Shown here piece by piece: positions 35,652 to 45,130 of a stretch of 64,000 bases of DNA. Made by a program: the position numbers and the translations under genes. The notes beneath the pieces were generated by a model. It saw only the letters and a program-made list of their open reading frames with translations. It was not told the DNA's origin and searched no databases. How positions within the stretch are numbered: position 1 is the first letter of the stretch; every line of letters starts with the position of its first letter. Source of the stretch: Ancylobacter tetraedralis (GTDB taxonomy: Bacteria > Pseudomonadota > Alphaproteobacteria > Rhizobiales > Xanthobacteraceae). The stretch spans positions 22,814 through 86,813 of the forward strand of contig NZ_JACICD010000014.1 of the NCBI RefSeq assembly GCF_014195655.1. Direction: 5' to 3'.

Positions 35652-37211
35652 TTACTTCCGCGCGAACGTGCCCAGCCCGTTCTCATCGAGAGATTCGAGG
35701 GTCACGGAACCGAAGCTCGAGGCTTGCTTCTTGAAGGTGGCGAGAGAGATGGAGCCGTCGGTCGCATTCTCGCTGGACGGCTCGAACGTGAAGGCGTCGC
35801 CGTCCCAATGCGCCAGCTTATATGGCTTGCCCGCCGGACCGAGCCTTACCGCCAGCCCCTCTCCGCTCCGAACGATGTCGAGGGTGCCGTAATAGTCGCT
35901 GCTGTAGGTGCCGACATAATCCGAAAGCCTGGCGGCCGGTGCCGGGTTTCTCGGCCGCTCCTTGCCGACGAGGCTGCCCGTTGGCCGGTTCACCGCCGCC
36001 AGTCTGGCGCCGTAGGCCGCCAGCCAGTCCCGCTCGATCTTGCCGAACTGCACGAGGTCCGTGAACTCCGCCGCCAGCGCCTCCGGTGCCCCGAGGGGCC
36101 ATGCATTGGTGAGCACGATGATGCCCACGCCTGCCGACGGAAGCATGGTGAAGGCGGTGGCGGCGCCACTGGAGAAGGCGCCGGAATGGGAGAGCTGGAC
36201 CCGGCCTGCGGGGTTGATGCTCACATTGAAGCCGTAGCCATAGAAACCGGGCCGGGCGGCGACGGCCGACGACGGGCCGGAGATCATCTGCGCCGAGATC
36301 GCCGGCAGGAGCGCCTCGGCGTCGATGATCGGCTTGCCCTCATAGGTGCCTCCCTCGAGCACCATGGCCATCCAGCGGGCCATGTCGTTCACCGAGGAAC
36401 TGACCCCGCCAGCCGGCGATTGCGCATCGGGCTGGCGCTGATATTTGGGCGCGAAGCTGCCATTCACCGGGACGTGGTTCACGACCTTGTTGGCGCGTGT
36501 GTCGAAATCGGCGAAGCGCGAGCTGGTCGAGGCCATGCCCAGCGGCTTGTAGAGCGCGTCTTCGGAAAGCGTCGCCCAGTCCTTGCCGGCGGACACCGCC
36601 ACCGCTTCGGCGCCAGAGGTAAAGCCGAAATTCGTGTAGGCGTAGGAGATCCGGAAGGGGTCCAGCGGCAGTAGACGCAGCCGCTCCATCACCGCGCGCC
36701 GGTCGAAGCCGATATCCTCCAGATTGTCGCCGCCATGGTCCGGCAGGCCGGAACGATGCGACATCAGATCGGCGATGGTGACGTGCTCGCTGACCCATGG
36801 GTCCTTCAAGCGGAACCAGGGCAGATATTCGATGACCGGCGTCTCCCAGCTTACCCTGCCGGCGCCCACCTCATGGGCGACGACCGTGCCGGCAACTGCC
36901 TTCGACAGCGAGGCCAGTTGGAACACCGTATCGGCGTCCACCTTGTCCGGCGCGCCCACCCGGCGGATGCCGAAGCCCTTCGCGTAGACGGTCTTGCCCT
37001 CCTTCACCACAGCGACCGCCATGCCCGGAATGCCGGTCTTCTTCATCAGGGCCTCGGCGAGGCTGTCGAGCCGAGTGACGGCCGCGTCGATCTGACCATC
37101 GGAAATGGCAACGGCGGAGATGAAGGGAGGCGGCGGAAGATCTTCGGCGCTCGCGGGCAAGGCAGCGAACATCAGTGCAGACCCGACCGCCACGACGCTA
37201 AGTTTCTTCAT
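35652..37211 (-). CDS. Exported serine hydrolase, beta-lactamase superfamily
   Basis: This is a 519-residue protein with a Sec signal (MKKLSVVAVGSALMFAALPA). Active-site motifs are SLSK in FQLASLSKAVAG, YTN in SYAYTNFGF and HSGAFSSG, as in penicillin-binding-protein-like esterases and peptidases. The C-terminal ~100 residues form a DUF3471-like beta domain (YVGTYSSDYYGTLDIV). It probably shares an operon with the autotransporter hydrolase downstream. True beta-lactamase activity is not implied; D-aminopeptidase or esterase activity is equally plausible. Confidence 0.87.
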   Translation of the reverse strand: MKKLSVVAVGSALMFAALPASAEDLPPPPFISAVAISDGQIDAAVTRLDSLAEALMKKTGIPGMAVAVVKEGKTVYAKGFGIRRVGAPDKVDADTVFQLASLSKAVAGTVVAHEVGAGRVSWETPVIEYLPWFRLKDPWVSEHVTIADLMSHRSGLPDHGGDNLEDIGFDRRAVMERLRLLPLDPFRISYAYTNFGFTSGAEAVAVSAGKDWATLSEDALYKPLGMASTSSRFADFDTRANKVVNHVPVNGSFAPKYQRQPDAQSPAGGVSSSVNDMARWMAMVLEGGTYEGKPIIDAEALLPAISAQMISGPSSAVAARPGFYGYGFNVSINPAGRVQLSHSGAFSSGAATAFTMLPSAGVGIIVLTNAWPLGAPEALAAEFTDLVQFGKIERDWLAAYGARLAAVNRPTGSLVGKERPRNPAPAARLSDYVGTYSSDYYGTLDIVRSGEGLAVRLGPAGKPYKLAHWDGDAFTFEPSSENATDGSISLATFKKQASSFGSVTLESLDENGLGTFARK

Positions 37212-37304
37212 CCAGGCATCCCCCTGCCATCATTATAAAAACGCCGAGTATATCTCCTCGCACGACGTGTCAGGCCGTTGAGGGACAACAACACGTACCG
37301 GGTA

Positions 37305-37424
37305 TCAGAACCTCCAGGTCCGACTGGCCTGCGCGCTGTTCTCGCAGGCGTCGGAGCCGTATTGGCCGGAGTCTGTCACGCGGAGAGCGGCATTGGCGCT
37401 GAGTGCGTAATCGACGCCCAGTTC
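37305..37424 (-). pseudogene. Autotransporter barrel C-terminal remnant
   Basis: The frame ends ELGVDYALSANAALRVTDSG, then QYGSDACENSAQASRTWRF and stop. This matches the last strands of autotransporter barrels; compare LDLRVATNGSLGVSWAGQYG and FSWRF at the end of the intact protein at 44607. Upstream sequence is out of frame, so only a scrap survives. The remainder of 37212-37822 shows no gene. Confidence 0.6.
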
Positions 37425-37679
37425 CGGAGGCGCCGCCGGCGTCGATCGCCGGGGCGACGGCAGGATCGCGCCACTCATCCGCAGGCTGCGGCGATGACGC
37501 GTCGAACATCCACCCGGTCGCCGATCATTGCTCGGGACCTGCGCCGACCTGACGAGAGGCTTGATCTGACGGTTCGTCGACGGCGCCATAGCTTCATCCG
37601 GTTGAAGGTGGTCTTTGTGCGCAGATGGATGATTGGTCTGGCCGGACACATGCCTCTGCGGCCATTGCCGGCTCGGATC

Positions 37680-37714
37680 GCCTATAGCAGGCGATTGTTT
37701 GCCTGATATTTGAA
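37680..37714 (+). repeat. 35-bp inverted repeat, left arm
   Basis: This arm begins GCCTATAGCAGGC and pairs with the reverse complement of 39892-39926 with 31 of 35 positions identical. The two arms flank the winged-helix regulator gene. Confidence 0.7.
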
Positions 37715-37873
37715 GACGCGATTATTCGGCGGGCGACCCGGACACGCGGCTGGGCATGGCAGGACGCCTACCTTACCTTACGGAATGTACCGAAGGTCAA
37801 GCTTGGGCCATTCTGGTATCGTGTGTTTTCGCGATTATATGACGTGTCGACCGGCAGTCTGGGGCGAGTTCGG

Positions 37874-39490
37874 ATGAAGCGTGAGATGCCGCAGGCGGAC
37901 GGCTTCGTATTCAATGATGTCGTTCTGGATGAGACGTGCCTGTTCGCCCATCGCAACGGGGAGCAGATTCGCTTCACGCGCAGCGAGCGCGCCCTCCTTC
38001 TCGTGCTTTCCCGGAATCCGCACCGCCTGATGCAGCGCAGTCAGTTGCTCGACGCGATCGCGCCGACCCAGACCGATGCGTCCGACCGCAATGTCGACTT
38101 TCTCGTCAACCGCCTGCGTACCAAGCTCGGTGACAGCGCACGGGCCCCCCGATTCATCGCCACGCAATATGGCGAGGGCTATGTCTGGATCGCAACGGGC
38201 CTGCCGGCCGTCGCCTCCAGGCCCGATCCGACCCCGGTCGGCGGACTTCTGGCGATCGCCCCCGTCGTCGCGCCGCATGACAAGCGCCTTGCTGACCGTG
38301 CAGACGTTGTCACCACGCAGATGCGCGACATGATCGCGGGCCGGCTCGGTGCCGGCGAGACCGTGATCATGCTGGAGCGTGACGAGGGTACGGCGACGCG
38401 CGCGACGCGCTATGTCCTGAAGGTGAGTTTCCAGCACAACGGAGATCGGTTGGATTGCACGGCGACCCTGCGCGAGGGGCCGTCACGGCGCATTATCCGG
38501 GCCTTCCGGCTTGAGTTCGGCAACGCCACCATGGCCTCGCTTGTGCCGGAGGTGGAACGCGCTTCGATCGGCATCATCGAGGCGTTGCAGCGCAACCTGG
38601 CCGAGGCCTCGGAGGGGCTTGGCACGCCCCTCGACCAGCCGCACGAAATCCGCGTGCGCGAGGCGTCGACCCTGTTGTCCGCCTCAAACCCGAATTGGCT
38701 GGAGAAGGGTCTGCAACTTCGCGAGGCGCGGGCGGAGAATCCGGCCAGTGCGGACATTGCCCTGCAATGGTGCCTCCATCTGTTTTCGCGCCTCGTCCTC
38801 GCCAATCCCTTCACCGGCATAAGCCGCGACGAGCGCGACGAGATCGAGAGCGAGATCGAGGCGACCGTGCTGGATTGCCTGCCACTCATCGACACCAACC
38901 CGCTGCTGATGCTGACCGCCGCCAAGCTGCTCTATTTCGTCGATCGTGGTCATCTCGAGCTGGCAGAGGATCTCGCGGACAGGGCCTTCGACCGTATGAC
39001 GGACTCCGCCGCCGCCCTGCCGGTGCTCGGGCAGCTGCGGCAGGCACGCGGCGACTTCGCCGCTGCGGTGGCCTTCTTCGACCGCGGCATCGAGATGGCC
39101 GATCCCGATTCCGCGTTCGAATTGCACATGCGTGTCCTGAAAAGCATTGCGCTGCTGGCGGCCGGCGACAGCGAGGGGCTGAAGGCGGCATCGTTCGCCT
39201 ATGACAGTCCGCATTCGACGCCGGACCTCCGTGTGATGATCGCCACGCTGATCACGCCAGCCGGCCAACAATTGCCGAAGCCTGTCACCGATGTCCTGAT
39301 CGCCGTCGGTTCCGAAGGCGCACGCAACGCGATCGACTACACCTATATGACGTCGGTACGCCATATCACCTCGCTGCAGGCGCGTGCCAACATCATGCGG
39401 GGGCTCGTCGGGCATATGACAAGGCTGCACGGCAAGGATGTGGTCGCGCCGTTCGTGCTTGTGGGAACGGGCCTGATCGCGGTGGCCTGA
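37874..39490 (+). CDS. OmpR/CadC-type winged-helix transcriptional regulator
   Basis: This is a 538-residue regulator without a receiver domain. Residues 1-105 are an OmpR-family winged helix (GEQIRFTRSERALLLVLSRN, then NVDFLVNRLRTKLGD and YGEGYVWIA). The rest is helical and tetratricopeptide-like (LEKGLQLREARAENPASADI-type region), as in HilA/CadC-like activators. No membrane segment is evident. The ATG at 37874 is preferred; a GTG at 37823 would add 17 residues. It lies between the hydrolase pair and the large autotransporter and is enclosed by inverted repeats. Targets are unknown. Confidence 0.8.
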   Translation: MKREMPQADGFVFNDVVLDETCLFAHRNGEQIRFTRSERALLLVLSRNPHRLMQRSQLLDAIAPTQTDASDRNVDFLVNRLRTKLGDSARAPRFIATQYGEGYVWIATGLPAVASRPDPTPVGGLLAIAPVVAPHDKRLADRADVVTTQMRDMIAGRLGAGETVIMLERDEGTATRATRYVLKVSFQHNGDRLDCTATLREGPSRRIIRAFRLEFGNATMASLVPEVERASIGIIEALQRNLAEASEGLGTPLDQPHEIRVREASTLLSASNPNWLEKGLQLREARAENPASADIALQWCLHLFSRLVLANPFTGISRDERDEIESEIEATVLDCLPLIDTNPLLMLTAAKLLYFVDRGHLELAEDLADRAFDRMTDSAAALPVLGQLRQARGDFAAAVAFFDRGIEMADPDSAFELHMRVLKSIALLAAGDSEGLKAASFAYDSPHSTPDLRVMIATLITPAGQQLPKPVTDVLIAVGSEGARNAIDYTYMTSVRHITSLQARANIMRGLVGHMTRLHGKDVVAPFVLVGTGLIAVA

Positions 39491-39531
39491 GCACATGGTC
39501 GACGGCCGAGAGCGGCCGGTGCTGCGCCGCC

Positions 39532-39833
39532 GTGGGCGATAATGTGCAGGCCGTCGTCGAGGCGGAGCATCATCGGATCGTGACGCGCGAGGTCGCCAAC
39601 ATCGGCAACGACCGCGCACAACTGGCGCCCATGGCCAAGGCAGCGCAGCCGGCGCCGAGGATCGCCATGTCATCGCGGACCGCGGCTACTTCGACGGCAA
39701 ACCGATCAAGGAATGCGTGGATGCCGGCCTCCCCGTGACGCGGCCCAGGCCGCCCTTCGCCACGGCGGCAAGAACAAAACCGCGTTCGATCAGGCGTTTT
39801 GACACGGCCAAGACCCTCAGAAGATCTCTATAG
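39532..39833 (+). pseudogene. IS1182-like transposase fragment
   Basis: Two frames rebuild an internal part of an IS1182-type transposase. The first reads VGDNVQAVVEAEHHRIVTRE, then IGNDRAQLAPMAK; after an indel the second reads EDRHVIADRGYFDGKPIKEC. Motifs such as AEHHxIVxxEVxNxGNDRAQL and ADRGYF are typical. Both ends are missing and no terminal repeats are seen. Confidence 0.65.
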
Positions 39834-39891
39834 GGCTCGCTCTGTGGACAGCCAGGCGTCGCGCTTGGGCACCATCCGCATGATGGTCGCT

Positions 39892-39926
39892 TTCAAATAC
39901 TGGGCAAACAATTGCCTGCTATAGGC
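39892..39926 (-). repeat. 35-bp inverted repeat, right arm
   Basis: On the minus strand this reads GCCTATAGCAGGCAATTG and on, matching 37680-37714 with four mismatches. Weaker similarity extends inward past both arms, so the arms may be ends of a duplicated element. Confidence 0.7.
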
Positions 39927-40101
39927 CAATACCTACCCGAAATCGCCTCACGGGGCGGTTCGTCCTGCCTCGGCGGGAAAACGCCAATGATCGCCATTGA
40001 GATAGTGATCGCGAAGCCGGCTCGGTGACCAAGTTGTGGCCCGCGGCATCACGCAGCGGAACGCCGGTCTCATGTCTTTGCAATTCCACGGGAGTCTTCC
40101 G

Positions 40102-43100
40102 ATGTCCTCGCTCATCAATGACCGCCGCCGGCTCAACCTGAATGCAAAGGCGCTTCTCGGTCAGACATTTCTATCCCGTAGCTTTGCACGCATGGCCCCC
40201 CGCTTTCTGCTGACGCTGGGGATCAGCATGGCTGCAATGCCCGCGCTGGCGGCGAATTTCGACGTCAGCAACGCGGACCAGTTGTCCTCTGCGGTCGAGA
40301 ATGCGCGGAGCGGCGATACGATCACCTTCCGAGCGAACATTACCGTCAGCGAGGCTGGGAAGACCGGCATCATCCGCAACGACATCACGATCAATGGCAA
40401 CGGATTCAAGCTGCAGGGTGAGGCAAAGGCCAACGGCTTCTATGTGGAATCCGGCTCTGTGACGATCAACAATCTCGATCTCTCGAACCTGCGCGCCAAG
40501 GGCGGCAACGGTGGCGCCGGTTTAGGCGGTGGCGGCGGTGGCGGCGGCGCGGGCATGGGCGGCGCGCTCTTTGTCGGCAAGCGCGCGCGCGTCGCCCTCA
40601 ACAATGTAACCCTGCGGAGCAACAGCGCGGTCGGCGGATACGGCGGATACGGAGAGACGTCCAATTGGGGTTACGGAGGCGGCGGTGGCGGCCATGGACC
40701 CTTTCGCGCCGACGGTATTCGCGCTGTCGAATCCGGAGGAGCAGGCGGAAGAGGCAATGGCGGTCATGGGGCGGGGTACAGCCGGGGCGATGACGGCGGA
40801 TTGGGCGGAGGCGGCGGCGGCTCGTGGTATGACGGCGGCCATGGCGGCCTGGGGGGCGGCGCAGGCGGGAGCACGGAGGACTCAGCGGTCACAGGCGGAT
40901 TTCTTGGGGGGAACGGGGGCGCAGGTTACATAGGCCGCGCGCCCAGCGGGGGACGGGTCGGTTACCCTGGCGGCGGCGGCGGCGGCGCGGGTCTCGGCGG
41001 CGCCATCTTCGTCGAGGATGGCGGAGCCGTTATCATCGGAGGCACGTTCGACCTTCGGGGAAGCACGGTCGCGGGCGGCAAAGCCGGCGCCGGCAATGCG
41101 GGTGCCAAATTCCGTCAAGCCACCGATGGCCAGTCCGCCGGTGCCGGAATGTTCCTCGCCGGCACCGGCAGACTGTACTTGGAATCGGGCGCGGGACAGA
41201 CCCAGACCATATCCGATGTGATTATCGACCAGACCGGCGCGGGCGGAACTGGCGCGGATGCTGGAAGCTGGGGACTGACCAAGAACGGAGAGGGCGCACT
41301 CTTCCTCACCGGCGCGAACGCCTACACGGGCGTCACGCGCGCCTTTCAGGGGATCCTATCCATTGAGCGGCCCGAACTATATTCGGGTGGCACGGAGTTA
41401 TACTCTGACCAATGGAATGCCGTTCCGACCACGCTGATCCTGAATAACATGGATACCGACAAGGGTGGCACGATCATCTGGGGCGGAAGGCTTTTCATCA
41501 ATGGAAATGCGACCAATGCAGGCGGCATTACGGTTCGACTCTTAAAGGGCATCCTGGACATCCGGAACCTTGGCGGCACCATCAAGAATGACAGCATCGT
41601 GGAATTCAATCAGACCGGCCCGGGCAATTTTTCCGGCGTCATGTCCGGCTCCGGATCGCTGAGTGTCACCGGCAGCGACGGCAGGCTCACGCTAAGCGGA
41701 GCCAACACCTATACGGGCACCACCACGGTCACGAGTGGTGGCACGCTGGAGATCGCCTCCTCCGCCAATCTTGGGCCGGCCACCTCGCCCGTCGCCCTCG
41801 ACAATGGCACGCTCATCATTGGCAGCGGTCCGTTCAATCGTGCGATCACCGTCGCCAACCGTGGCGCGATCGGCTCCGGAAACACACCGGTAACCGTGAA
41901 CAGCCTGATCAGCGGCTCCGGCGGGCTGGACGTCACGGCCGGCACCATCAACCTGGCGGCCAACAACACCTTCGCGGGTGGACTGCGCGTCATTGGCGAT
42001 GGAGCAAAGGCGCTCTTTACCACCGACGCCAATCTCGGCCCGGCCGGGGCGGTCACACTGATGAACGGCGGCCTGGTCGGCACCACGGAGGCTGCCGCGG
42101 CCAATCTGACGATGACCCGCACCTTGAACATTTCCGGCTCCGGTGGCGTGAGCGCAGCCATGCATCCGCTCATCTGGAGCGGCTCGATCACCGGGAGCGG
42201 CCAGTTCATCAAGGATGGGGCCGGCATATTGGTCCTCACCGGCAACAACACCTATTCCGGCGGCACGCGGGTCAGGGGCGGCACACTGCAGGTGGCGTCG
42301 GATGACAAGCTCGGTGCGGCGGGCAGCGCCATCACGCTGGACAGCGGCAGCCTCTGGGCGACGCAGACATTCTCGACGGCCCGTCCCGTCATTCTGGGGG
42401 AATATGGCGGCGGATTCCAACTCGAGGCAGGAAACACCCTCACGCTGACGGGAGATATCCGCGGCGGCCAACTCAGGTCGATCGGGAACGGCACCCTCGT
42501 GCTGAACGGGACCAGTTCCTACAAGGATATCCTGTCCTTCGGCGGCAACATCGTGGGCAACACGGATACGCTGAAGGGCAATATCGGCTCCGATTGGAAC
42601 CCTGAGAATATCAATACCCGCACGGTGACCTTTGACCAGGCAGTGGACGGAACCTTCGCCGGCAACTTCCAGGGCGTGGGCAGCGATCCGAGAAACGGGC
42701 TCGGCCAGATCGTCAAGACCGGCCCCGGCAAGCTCACTCTGACCGGCCAAAGCATGTTCGCCGCGCAACAAGGTAGCATCGGCGAGTTCCACGTGCAGCA
42801 GGGCGCGTTGCAGGGCAACAGCTTCAACCTGCTCGGCCGCATCCAGAATGAAGGGGCGGTGATCTTCGACCAGAACTTCAACGGCACCTATGCCGGCTCC
42901 ATAAATGGCACGGGTACGCTGGCCAAGGAGGGCCAGGGCTTGCTCAAGCTGACCGGCATCAGCTCGGTCGGAGGAGGCACGTCGGTCAATGCCGGCGTCC
43001 TGTCCGTCAACGGTCACCTCACCAGCAATGTGCGCGTCAACGACGGCGGTACGCTGCAAGGCGTGGGCAACATTACGGGCAACGTCACAAACGTCGGAGG

Positions 43101-44607
43101 CGGCGTCATCGCTCCCGGCAACTCGGTCGGCACCATCACGGTGGACGGCAATTTCACCATGGCGCCGGACTCGACCTATCGTGTCGAGCTGAACGGCCAG
43201 ACCAGCGACCGTGTTCAGGTCACCGGCACCGCAAACATCCAGAGTTCCGACTTCCGTATCGAGCACGATACCGACCGCAACGCCCCGCCCGTGCTCCCCG
43301 GCAAGACCTATACAATCCTCACGACCGGCGGCGGGCTGACGGTGACCTCGCCGGAGGTTGGGATCGCAGACTTCCCGTTCCTCAACTTCACCCTCAGCGC
43401 CGACGCGCTGAATGGCTACCTCACGACGTCCCGCAGCGCCGAAGCCTTCGCCGACCTCGCCACCACGCCGAACCAGAAGGCGGTGGCGGGCGCGCTCGAT
43501 CTCGCCTCGGCCGGCAACCCGGTCTGGCAGCAGGTGGTCGGCGCGACGGAAGCCCAGGCGCAGGCGGCGTTCACGAGCCTGAGCGGCGCCTCGATCCACG
43601 CCAATGCGGTCAGTGTGCTGGCCGAGCACTCGCAGTTCCTGCGCGATGCGGTGCTCGCCCGCCTGCGGCAGGGGGCCGGCGTCGGAACGGTCGTCGAGCC
43701 GGTGGCGAATGTGCTGCCCTACGCGTCCCAGCCCGCGCACGGCGGTCCGCAGGCCGCGATGCCGGCCAAAGCCCCCGTCGCCGCCCCGTCTCCGGGCGAG
43801 GTCTACGCGATCTGGGCGCAGGCGGTCGGCAGCGACGGCTCCCTGGGCGGCAATGGCAACGCGGCGAAGACCGACATGTCGCTCGGCGGCATCATCTCCG
43901 GCGTCGACGTCACCTTCAATGACATGTGGCGCTTCGGCATCGCGGGCGGCTTCAGCCAATCGAACTTCGATTCCGACGACATCGCCGCCTCCGGCTCCAG
44001 CGACAATTACCATATCGCGCTCTATGGCGCGGGCCGGAACGGGGCGTGGTCACTGCGCGGTGGCGCGGGTTTCTCGTGGAACGATGTCAGCACCACGCGG
44101 CAGGTCTCGGTGGTCAACATCAACCAGACCCAGACCGGCGACGATGACCTCTCGACGACGCAGGTCTTCGGCGAACTGGGCTACGAGGTGGTGCTCGGAA
44201 CCAGCATTCTGGAGCCGTTCGCCAACCTCGCCTACGTCCATATCGACGGCGATGTCTCCGAGGTCGGCACCACGGCGGTGAGCGGCTCGACCGGCATCGA
44301 CACCACCTTCGCCACGCTCGGCGTGCGGGGCTCGGCGGCGCTGACGGACACGCTGACGGCTCGCGGCACGCTGGCCTGGCGGCACGCCTTTGGCGACATC
44401 ACCCCCACCGCCGACCTCACCTTTTCCGGCGAGAGCGCGCCCTTCACCCTGGCCGGCACACCCATCGCCCGCGACGCTCTCGTGGTTGAGGCGGGGCTCG
44501 ACCTTCGCGTGGCCACCAACGGCTCGCTCGGCGTGTCGTGGGCCGGGCAATATGGCGACGACACCTACAACAATGCCTTCACCGCCAATTTCTCCTGGCG
44601 GTTCTGA
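40102..44607 (+). CDS. Large Gly-rich autotransporter with PATR repeats
   Basis: This is a type V autotransporter of 1501 residues. The signal region ends near AMPALAANFDV; a pectate-lyase-like beta-helix start (NADQLSSAVENARSGDTITF) follows. A very Gly-rich stretch lies at about residues 135-340. At least four passenger-associated repeats are visible, such as LTGANTYTGVTRAFQG, LSGANTYTGTTTVTSG and LTGNNTYSGGTRVRGG. The C-terminal ~290 residues are the translocating barrel ending FTANFSWRF. GGAG at 40091 lies 7 nt before the ATG. Likely an adhesin or surface structure; no catalytic motif is seen. Confidence 0.88.
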   Translation: MSSLINDRRRLNLNAKALLGQTFLSRSFARMAPRFLLTLGISMAAMPALAANFDVSNADQLSSAVENARSGDTITFRANITVSEAGKTGIIRNDITINGNGFKLQGEAKANGFYVESGSVTINNLDLSNLRAKGGNGGAGLGGGGGGGGAGMGGALFVGKRARVALNNVTLRSNSAVGGYGGYGETSNWGYGGGGGGHGPFRADGIRAVESGGAGGRGNGGHGAGYSRGDDGGLGGGGGGSWYDGGHGGLGGGAGGSTEDSAVTGGFLGGNGGAGYIGRAPSGGRVGYPGGGGGGAGLGGAIFVEDGGAVIIGGTFDLRGSTVAGGKAGAGNAGAKFRQATDGQSAGAGMFLAGTGRLYLESGAGQTQTISDVIIDQTGAGGTGADAGSWGLTKNGEGALFLTGANAYTGVTRAFQGILSIERPELYSGGTELYSDQWNAVPTTLILNNMDTDKGGTIIWGGRLFINGNATNAGGITVRLLKGILDIRNLGGTIKNDSIVEFNQTGPGNFSGVMSGSGSLSVTGSDGRLTLSGANTYTGTTTVTSGGTLEIASSANLGPATSPVALDNGTLIIGSGPFNRAITVANRGAIGSGNTPVTVNSLISGSGGLDVTAGTINLAANNTFAGGLRVIGDGAKALFTTDANLGPAGAVTLMNGGLVGTTEAAAANLTMTRTLNISGSGGVSAAMHPLIWSGSITGSGQFIKDGAGILVLTGNNTYSGGTRVRGGTLQVASDDKLGAAGSAITLDSGSLWATQTFSTARPVILGEYGGGFQLEAGNTLTLTGDIRGGQLRSIGNGTLVLNGTSSYKDILSFGGNIVGNTDTLKGNIGSDWNPENINTRTVTFDQAVDGTFAGNFQGVGSDPRNGLGQIVKTGPGKLTLTGQSMFAAQQGSIGEFHVQQGALQGNSFNLLGRIQNEGAVIFDQNFNGTYAGSINGTGTLAKEGQGLLKLTGISSVGGGTSVNAGVLSVNGHLTSNVRVNDGGTLQGVGNITGNVTNVGGGVIAPGNSVGTITVDGNFTMAPDSTYRVELNGQTSDRVQVTGTANIQSSDFRIEHDTDRNAPPVLPGKTYTILTTGGGLTVTSPEVGIADFPFLNFTLSADALNGYLTTSRSAEAFADLATTPNQKAVAGALDLASAGNPVWQQVVGATEAQAQAAFTSLSGASIHANAVSVLAEHSQFLRDAVLARLRQGAGVGTVVEPVANVLPYASQPAHGGPQAAMPAKAPVAAPSPGEVYAIWAQAVGSDGSLGGNGNAAKTDMSLGGIISGVDVTFNDMWRFGIAGGFSQSNFDSDDIAASGSSDNYHIALYGAGRNGAWSLRGGAGFSWNDVSTTRQVSVVNINQTQTGDDDLSTTQVFGELGYEVVLGTSILEPFANLAYVHIDGDVSEVGTTAVSGSTGIDTTFATLGVRGSAALTDTLTARGTLAWRHAFGDITPTADLTFSGESAPFTLAGTPIARDALVVEAGLDLRVATNGSLGVSWAGQYGDDTYNNAFTANFSWRF

Positions 44608-45130
44608 TGCGCGCGCACCACCGCCACGTTCGGGTCCGGAGCTTTAAAGGTGGGTCGGAGGGTACCCACGGGAGGCAACTCGAGGTGCCGCTACCGAGTT
44701 CATCATAATAGACCCTTCTGATGGAGAACATGCGAAGCGGAGACGCCGGAAGGTCAATGACTGGAACGGATCATGGCCAACTTCCGCCTGTGACGGATGT
44801 CACTGAAAAAGTCGACGCTGGAGGCGCGGTGACATGGGCCTTCGTGTCGGGCGTGCGCCTCCCCCTCATGCCGCCGCCACTCTCGGCCCATCGGGCGGCA
44901 GCTTTGCGAGCTTCCTGAGGTTCGGAGCGGCGGACGCGAGAGGGAACCCGTCCCGGGCACCGTTGGACCCGCGTAGTCGCAGGCGGTCGAGCCTCAGGAT
45001 GCGCCGAGGTGAGCGAAGTGCATCTCAACCTTCTTCCGCTGCCGGCGTGAGGTGACGTAGTCGTCCGTAGCGGCCATGTCCTGTGCCATACCCCGTGCCT
45101 ATTCCGTGCTCCTTCGCGGATCGAACCCGC
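44608..45130. other. Intergenic region after the autotransporter
   Basis: No gene is supported in these 523 bp. A 6-bp stem GTGGGT (44650-44655) and ACCCAC (44664-44669) lies 43 nt after the autotransporter stop and may end its transcript, although no T-run follows. Short open frames on both strands have no recognisable content. Confidence 0.35.

Noticed and set aside
39532..39833. Intact insertion sequence
   Set aside because: Only an internal frameshifted transposase segment remains; no terminal inverted repeats or full-length gene.
41692..44013. A 773-codon open frame antisense to the large autotransporter
   Set aside because: GC-rich repetitive coding leaves long open antisense frames. 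The product is low-complexity Arg/Ala/Gly sequence with no domain, while the plus strand has signal peptide, repeats and barrel.
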